Part shown: one piece after another, positions 60,181 to 64,000 of the stretch | Layout of the letters: every line of letters begins with the position of its first letter | How positions within the stretch are numbered: the first letter of the stretch is position 1 | Origin: Brasenia schreberi | Lineage: Eukaryota; Streptophyta; Magnoliopsida; Nymphaeales; Cabombaceae | DNA length: 64,000 bases | Assembly (NCBI GenBank): GCA_036023115.1 | Contig: JAYKKT010000059.1 | Span: forward strand, 4,573,501-4,637,500 | Direction: 5' to 3' | Translations under genes and position numbers: made by a program | The notes under the pieces: generated by a model | Databases searched by the model: none | Told to the model about the DNA's origin: nothing | What the model saw: the letters and a program-made list of their open reading frames with translations, nothing else

Positions 60181-63100
60181 ACAACAACAACAACAAAGCC
60201 TTTTCCCATACTAGACGTGGTCGGCTACATAGATTCTTTGTTTCAACAAAGTTCTATCATGTGCCATGTTAGCAGTTAACTCACAATAAGCTAGATCATT
60301 CTTTATTGTTTCTTTCCAACACTTTTGTGGTCATCATCTACCTCTTTTAATACTTTCTAAATTTAGTTTTTCATACGTTCTTATTGATTCTTCTTCTGAT
60401 CTTCTTTTTATATGTCCAAACCATCTTAAACGACATTCTCTCATTTTATCCTCTATTGGTGTCACTCCTAATTTGTTTCTAATAACCTCAATATGTATAC
60501 GGTCTTTTCTTGTACGATCACTTATCCATCTCAACATCTTCATTTCTGTCATAAACATCTTTTGTACATGATGATGATGATTAACTGCCTAACACTCATA
60601 ACCATAAAACATGGTAGGTCTAATTGGTGTTCTATAATACTTACCTTTTAACTTTAATGGTATCTTCTTATCACAAAGAATACCTGATGCTCCTCTCCAT
60701 TTTAACCAACCAGCATTAATTCTATGCGTAACATCTCCATCAATTCTTCGATCACTCTGAAAAATTCACCCTAGATATTTAAAACTTTCCTTTTGGGGTA
60801 TGCAATGTATGCCAATTTTAATTTCTATATCCTCTGAGGTAACCAAATGATCAAACTTACATTCCATATATTCTGTCTTTGTTCTACTAAGTCGGAGGCC
60901 TTTGCTTTCTAATGTTTCTCTCCATAGTTCCAATTTTCTATTAACTTTTTCCTTAAACTCTTCCACTAACACAATGTCATCTGCAAATAACATACACCAA
61001 GGCACCTCATCTTGAATATGTTTTGTTAACTCATCAATCACCATTATAAATAAGCATGGACTTAAAGTTGATCCTTGATGTAACCCAATATTAACTTCAA
61101 AGAAGTTTGTCATTCCTTCATGAGTCCTCACATATGTTTTTGCACCATCGTACATGTCTCTTATAAGGTTATTTATGTCAATGGGATACCTCTTTTTTCC
61201 AAGGTTCTCCAAATAACCTCCCTCGGTACCCTATCGTAAGCTTTTTCTAGATCAATAAATATCATGTGAATGTCTTTCTTTTTTGTTCTAAAATGTTTCA
61301 TAAGACGTCTCAAAAGGTGAATCGCTTCAATAGTAGATCTACCTATCATTAATCCAAATTGGTTCTTTGTTGTACTTGATACTTGTCTTAAACTACGTTC
61401 GATAATTCTTTCCTACAATTTCATAGTATGACTCATTAACTTGATACCTCGATAATTCGCACAATTTTGAATGTCTCCCTTGTTCTTATATACGGGTATA
61501 AGTGTACTTGCTCTCCATTCCTCGGGCATCTTTTGGTTTTTCCATATTTCATTAAATAGTCTTGTGAGCCAAGTGATTCCTATTTCTCCTAGTATTTTCT
61601 AAACTTCTATAGGAATATTATCTGGTCCTACCGATTTACCACTCTTCATATGTTTAAGAGCCTCTTTGACTTCATTCTTTTGAATACGTCGGTAGAAATT
61701 GTGGTTTATATACTTTTCTGACTTAGCTAAATCTCCTAAACTAATACTAACATCTTTATTTTCATTAAAAAGATTATAAAATTAGTTTTTCCATCTATTT
61801 CTTATATCATCATTTGCCACTAGAATTTTTTCATCCTCGTCTTTTATACATCTAACATAATTAAGATCTTTAGTTTTCTTATCTCTAGCCCTACCTATCC
61901 TAAAAATATCTCTTTCACCTTCTTTTGACTTGAGTTTTTTTATATAAATCCTCTCAAATTTTAGTTTTTGCTTCACTGACGACCTTTTCGCTTTCTTCTT
62001 TGCTTTCTTATAAGCCTCTAAAGTTTCACTAGTTTTCTTAGCATAATATAATTTGTAACATACCCTCTTTGCTTTGATTTTATTTTGCACTACTTCGCTC
62101 CACCACCAAGATTCTTTTTGTGCCGGTACACCTCCCTTTGATTCACCTAACACATCTTTTGCCACTTTCCTAATATTTATAATCATATTGTTCCACATAT
62201 CACAAGGTGTACAACATAATTCCAAGCATCTCCTTCAAGGATCTTCTATTTAAATATATTTTTTTTCTCACTTTTGAGGTTCCACCATTTAGACCGAATA
62301 GCTAGATGCACTCTTTTCTTCTTTGTCTATTTTTTTTATTTGTAAATCCATAACTAAAAGTCAATGTTGGGTGGTTAAGCTTTCTCCTAGAATTACCTTG
62401 TAATCTTTATGACACGCTCTATCTTTTTTTCTACAAATAAAATAATCAATTTGTGTTTGTGATAAGCCACTCTTATAAGTAATTAAATATTCATCTCATT
62501 TTTCGAAGATTGTATTGACTATAAAGAGATCAAAAACAACAACTAAGCCGTTTCCCATTAGATGGGGTCAACTTATAAAGAGATCAAATACCATAGCAAA
62601 ATTTTAAATCTCCCTACCTTCCTTATTTATATCCTCAAAACCAAAGTTTTCATGAATACCTTGATATCCTAATGCCTCTTTACCAACATGTCCATTTAAG
62701 TCTCCTCCTAAACAAATCATCTCCCTTTGTGGAATTCTTTGAATCACCTTATCTAACTCTTCCCAAAAAGTCGTCTTTATACTATTTTCTAGTCCTACTT
62801 GGGGTGCGTAAGCACAAATTATATTCAAAACCTATGCTCCTAACACTAATTTCAACGTCATGATTCGGTCACCATATCGTTCTATGTCTACTACACTATC
62901 TTTTAAATCTTTATTTATGATAATACCAACTCCGTTTCGAGCCTTTTCCTTACCTCAGTACCATAATTTAAAACTTGTATCCTTAATCTCCTTTACTTTT
63001 TCTACTTTGTCTCTTGTAAACATAGAATATGAATCTTTCTTTGAATCATAGTATCTACCACCTCCATTAACTTATCGGACAGTGTTCTGATATTTAAATA

Positions 63101-63507
63101 ACCCATACAAATCTTATTATCTAGGACTAGCTTCCTTACCCCTTGCATCCGTCCATATTTAAAATACGGAGACTCTCTCTGTAATTTATTCACTAGATTC
63201 GGGCAGCAATGTATCAGTTCTAATTTCTTTACTCACACCCGTCTATAACGTGAGAACCCTCTCTGCAATTGATTCACTACATCTGAGCGAACATTTAGTG
63301 GCCCTTGCTTACTTTTCACTGCATTCGGGCTCTGCAGCGCATCGCTAAGAGGGAACACTCCAACGCAATGCTCATAATTTGTATAATCCATGGTATAAAA
63401 ATCCAACAAAGTTTTATGTTGGTTGTCGAAAGCCTAACACAACCCTCCTCCTTTATCTAGGCTTGGGACCGGCCATGCAAGGGTGATCCCTTACATGGGC
63501 GGAGTTT
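60181..63507 (-). mobile_element. near-full-length RTE-like LINE, broken
   Basis: Reverse orientation; 5' end AAACTCCGCCCATG at 63507, 3' terminus and GTT repeat ending at 60181. Minus-strand pieces: endonuclease start with LQETK (63193-63002), GGDLNGHVG (62828-62604), linker [14 protein letters not shown] (62225-61782), reverse transcriptase [11 protein letters not shown] and FADDIVL (61212-60766), tail [20 protein letters not shown] (60558-60334). Stops, frameshifts and a nested insertion in the endonuclease make it inactive. Unlike the copy in the kinesin intron, its two flanks do not match, so no target-site duplication is visible. It lies 32 bp past the xanthine dehydrogenase exon. Confidence 0.92.
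62520..62588 (-). mobile_element. 39-bp LINE-tail micro-insertion nested in LINE, 15-bp TSD
   Basis: The reverse LINE 3' terminus (62535-62573) is inserted into the endonuclease region of the larger LINE. It is bounded by the exact duplication TATAAAGAGATCAAA (62520-62534, 62574-62588). The same region of the other long LINE (20460-20490) is uninterrupted, which confirms the insertion. Confidence 0.95.
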
Positions 63508-63539
63508 CTCAAATCATTATAGAGAATGGTAAATGTTAC

Positions 63540-63938
63540 CTGAAGTGAATGCAAACCATGGTGGTGATCTCCGAGTCCCTCCACAGTAATCACATGCATT
63601 CCCTCCAAGGAATAAAGTGGCGCTAGACATGCATTGATGACATAGTGCCTGCACCAGTTTTCAAACGTCAATCTGCTTACGCTATGGTATCATGAAAATG
63701 TCATTTATCTACCTGAAAGCTGCTACAGAGTCATGAGTATACGCCTAACAGTGAAATGGTTATTTTCTGAAGTGACAAAGAAATCTCTGATCCAGAGTTT
63801 ATCATAAATATCAAAAGAATAGAACCAAAGAGACTCACATAAATTTCATCAGGTAATGGTTATAATAAGATACCATGACTGTGCATGCACCACAGCCACC
63901 CTCACCGCAACCCAGTTTAGTGCCTGTAAGCCCTAAGC
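63540..63938 (-). CDS. XDH: xanthine dehydrogenase, two N-terminal exons (partial)
   Basis: Xanthine dehydrogenase oxidises hypoxanthine and xanthine to urate in purine catabolism. Two exons are visible: 63839-63938 ([20 protein letters not shown]) and 63540-63648 ([20 protein letters not shown], then TVEGLG). They contain all four cysteines of the first plant-type 2Fe-2S cluster. Both have GT-AG borders and join in phase through a split ATG codon. The start codon exon lies beyond the right edge. The following exon, expected to contain the second cluster (GSQCGFCTPGF), was not found between here and TOC159, and a LINE sits 32 bp downstream. It may be truncated or have a very long intron. TVMVS rather than TVLIS favours XDH over aldehyde oxidase. 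Confidence 0.85.
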
Positions 63939-64000
63939 CTACAAAATTGGAAAGGTTCACATCGTTCACGAAACTCTAAGTGGTACACATAGTAAAACAA

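Overview
The window is nuclear DNA of a flowering plant. The evidence is a KIN-14/KCH kinesin with about 18 short AT-rich introns, a TOC159 chloroplast import receptor, a CBP60 calmodulin-binding protein, a P-class PPR gene, xanthine dehydrogenase exons, and heavy loads of plant-type LINEs, tRNA-derived SINEs, fold-back elements and (TA)n tracts. I cannot name the species from sequence alone.

Layout. Positions 1-16,900 hold no convincing host gene; they contain degraded minus-strand LINE copies (about 690-960, 1347-2430, 8506-10943), a large palindrome (14087-14346), GAACC-rich elements and (AT)n tracts. A kinesin gene (plus, CDS 18596-29928, 19 exons) follows a promoter region with a 118-bp tandem duplication and three G-boxes. 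Its first intron carries an almost full-length LINE (19556-22809) with a 15-bp target-site duplication, and one of its motor-domain introns appears to be a U12-type AT-AC intron (26484-26580). A CBP60 gene (minus, CDS 31918-36026, 8 exons) follows, with a SINE in its last intron. A PPR gene (minus, 44109-45787) has a single-base frameshift. TOC159 (minus, 50840-54277) is a single open exon. At the right edge two exons of xanthine dehydrogenase (minus, 63540-63938) run off the window; the next exon is not found to the left, where a second long LINE (60181-63507) sits 32 bp beyond the exon.

Mobile DNA is the dominant theme. One LINE family (RTE-like: endonuclease plus reverse transcriptase, GTT-repeat tail) occurs as long copies, as 39-52 bp tail-only insertions with clean 14-15 bp duplications, and as derivatives that join the element's 5' end directly to its 3' end. 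A tRNA-derived SINE (four copies) and a family of GAACC-rich elements with TAGACATGG termini and imperfect 8-bp flanking repeats (hAT-like) are also present.

The host genes are unrelated housekeeping or regulatory genes (cytoskeleton, defence-type transcription regulator, organelle RNA metabolism, chloroplast import, purine catabolism). Nothing suggests that they form a cluster with a joint function. Exon borders were inferred by hand from splice signals, reading phase and remembered family conservation; no alignment or transcript data were available.
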